The position numbers were made by a program, and so were the translations under genes. The notes below the pieces were generated by a model that ran no database searches, was not told the origin of the DNA, and worked only from the letters and a program-made list of their open reading frames with translations. This document shows positions 62,690 through 64,000 of a stretch of 64,000 bases of DNA, in pieces (position 1 is the stretch's first letter; each line of letters opens with the position of its first letter). The DNA comes from Alisma plantago-aquatica (Eukaryota > Streptophyta > Magnoliopsida > Alismatales > Alismataceae), in NCBI GenBank assembly GCA_963693085.1, contig OY856410.1:566156406-566220405 (forward strand), read 5' to 3'.

Positions 62690-62880
62690 GGTTCATGGAG
62701 CTACTTCAAGGTGGTGAAGGCTGCTCCCGGTGACTTGGAGTTACTTCAGAAGGCTGCCTCAAGGATTGACGCTACTTCAGGTGAAGGCTACTTCAAGGGG
62801 GTCTTGGAGTTACTTCAGAAGGCTGCTTCTAGGAGGATTGAGGCTACTTCAGGTGAATGCTACTTCAAGGGTGGAGGAAA
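62690..62880 (+). repeat. 69 bp tandem repeat in the SIRE-like LTR
   Basis: cttggagttacttcagaaggctgc recurs at 62734 and 62803 (period 69), with a partial unit before and after; shorter 'gctacttca(a/g)g' words give an inner periodicity. It lies in the transcribed part of the LTR, downstream of the TATA box. Confidence 0.75.
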
Positions 62881-63158
62881 GCAATTGTATTTTATGTAAC
62901 ATCCTCGTGAGGTAATAAAATAAGTTGCTTTCAAAATCCCAGTTGGAGACAATCGGGTAGTGGACTGACTACCTTATATTTCTAAGGTAGGAACCACTCT
63001 ACATCCTTGTGTCTTCCTTGTTTCCTCCTACTTCTTATTCAAGTGTTTAATTGTTTTTAATTAACTTTAAAAACTCCAAAAAGCTATATTCACCCCCCTA
63101 TAGATCTTTCAATTGGTATTAGAGCAGATCTTCAAGGAGCCTTAATAGGTCTTGAAGC

Positions 63159-64000
63159 ATGGGGGATGGTGTGCTCAACAACTTGAACCTGGAGGGAACC
63201 TACATAGCTCGTCCACCGCCATTCGATGGAAGCAATTACAACTATTGGAAGAGAAGGATGTAATTTTACTTTCAAGGCATCAGTTGGGAGCTTTGGAGGA
63301 TGTTGTCTACTCCATATGAGCTTCTAGAAAATGAGTATGCTACATGGGATATCAATATGGTAAAGCAAGCTCAACTAAATGCCAAAGCTGTAAGTATTTT
63401 ATATTGTTCTATTTCGGTAAGTGAATTCAATAGAATTTCTTCATGTGAAACTGCATATGATATATGGCATAAACTTTCTATTACACATGAAATAACTATA
63501 CAAGTTAAGAATTCTAAGATTAGTATGCTTAAACAAAAGTTTGAACAATTTCATATGGAACCAAATGAGTCCATTAGTGAAATGTATGCAAGATTCTCTA
63601 CTATCATTAACGATTTGAGTGCATTAGGAAAATTCATAAGTGAATAAGATCAAGTATCCAAAATTATTAAGTGTTTGCCTCCAAAGTACGAACCAAAGGG
63701 GATGACCATTGAAGAAGCCAATGATCTCACCAGATTGAGGATGGAGCAACTCATTAGCAACTTAGAGACTAATGATGTCACCCTTGAAGAAGAAGAAAGA
63801 TTGGTGGTCGAACACAAAAAGGAGAAAAGGAAGGATATTACATTCAAGGCAACAACCAAAATGAGTCATGATACAAGTGAAGAAGACATTGAAGAAGAGA
63901 TTCTCATTGTACATGGTAAGAAGTATAGAAGATCTAAACTAACAAAATTTCTAGTGTTTCTTCTTCCTCCCCCCTAGGTGCTTTGAATGTGGCAAAAAGG
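63159..64000 (+). pseudogene. SIRE-like Gag (broken; runs off the window)
   Basis: ATG at 63159. The N-terminal block has IARPPPFDGSNYNYWKRRM, then TAA at 63261 (probably from CAA). The 63300-63647 part is the UBN2 gag core (SSCETAYDIWHKL, SKISMLKQKFEQF, MEPNESISEMYARF), ended by TAA 63645, and the same frame resumes to 63977 (ANDLTRLRMEQL, acidic and lysine-rich). The start of a CCHC knuckle, CFECGKK, appears at 63979 in another frame, implying a slip in the C run near 63965. Remaining domains lie beyond the window. Confidence 0.8.

Larger units (their letters stand above)
61576..63111 (+). repeat. 5' LTR of the SIRE-like element (1536 bp)
   Basis: TGTTGGCTAAATTGG at 61576 to gatctttca at 63111. 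Contains gtcgac-rich inverted repeats (61950-62230), a TATA box (62374) and a 69 bp tandem repeat (62690-62880). Its partner LTR is outside the window, so the ends rest on the A2 junction and the priming site. Confidence 0.75.
61576..64000 (+). mobile_element. SIRE-like Ty1/copia element, 5' part (continues past window)
   Basis: LTR 61576-63111, priming site at 63114 (TGGTATTAGAGCA), then gag. Inserted in the A2 pol; tttat (61571-61575) is the expected left target duplication. The Gag sequence is of the SIRE type (UBN2 with MEPNESISEMYARF). Confidence 0.8.

Overview
The window looks like a stretch of a large, repeat-rich flowering-plant nuclear genome. Almost everything that can be assigned is a retrotransposon or a fragment of one. 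I found no convincing host protein gene, tRNA, rRNA or CRISPR array. The plant assignment rests on the families present: Ty1/copia of Angela-like and SIRE-like type, a chromodomain Ty3/gypsy element of Tekay/Del type, and an L1-type LINE with DUF4283-like ORF1. The priming sites match plant initiator-Met tRNA (TGGTATCAGAGC-like). The species cannot be named from sequence alone.

Layout. 1-7509: Angela-like copia element on the + strand ('B1'), with a partial 5' LTR, badly decayed coding region and a 2.2 kb 3' LTR. 7510-14507: related copia element on the - strand ('A1'), whose two LTRs belong to different subfamilies (truncated B type at 7510-8124, 724 bp A type at 13784-14507). 14508-15330: unassigned. 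15331-16260: 3' fragment of a LINE. 16329-36926: coding-less Ty3/gypsy-type element whose 3' LTR was hit twice, by a 3.9 kb solo LTR (21297-25183) and by a complete 11.1 kb Tekay-like chromovirus (25321-36433). 36927-52449: minus-strand coding-less gypsy-type structure whose left LTR holds a full-length 6 kb LINE (40705-46758) with a perfect 17 bp target-site duplication. 52450-54950: AT-rich sequence that may be an old Tat/Athila-like LTR. 54951-64000: three-level nest, in which a B-type copia ('B2') leader was entered by an A-type copia ('A2', 57133), which was entered by a SIRE-like copia (61576 to the window end).

The most notable observation is in the Tekay-like element. Gag and Pol are separated by an 82 bp, 79% A+T segment (29958-30039) with canonical GT..AG borders. 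Its removal joins the two reading frames exactly in frame, while unspliced RNA ends Gag inside the segment. This looks like a spliceosomal intron that could set the Gag to Gag-Pol ratio, as introns do in Ogre elements of another lineage. Other points are twin hairpins in the copia leaders with conserved stems and changed loops, palindrome/DRE-like arrays just upstream of copia TATA boxes, an LTR with a duplicated U5-side segment, an ATGA stop/start overlap between the LINE ORFs, and a consistent bias of inactivating stops toward C-to-T changes at CAG, CAA and CGA codons.

All boundaries and similarities were judged by eye. LTR ends are supported by TG..CA termini, priming sites, purine tracts, paired copies and, where stated, target-site duplications.
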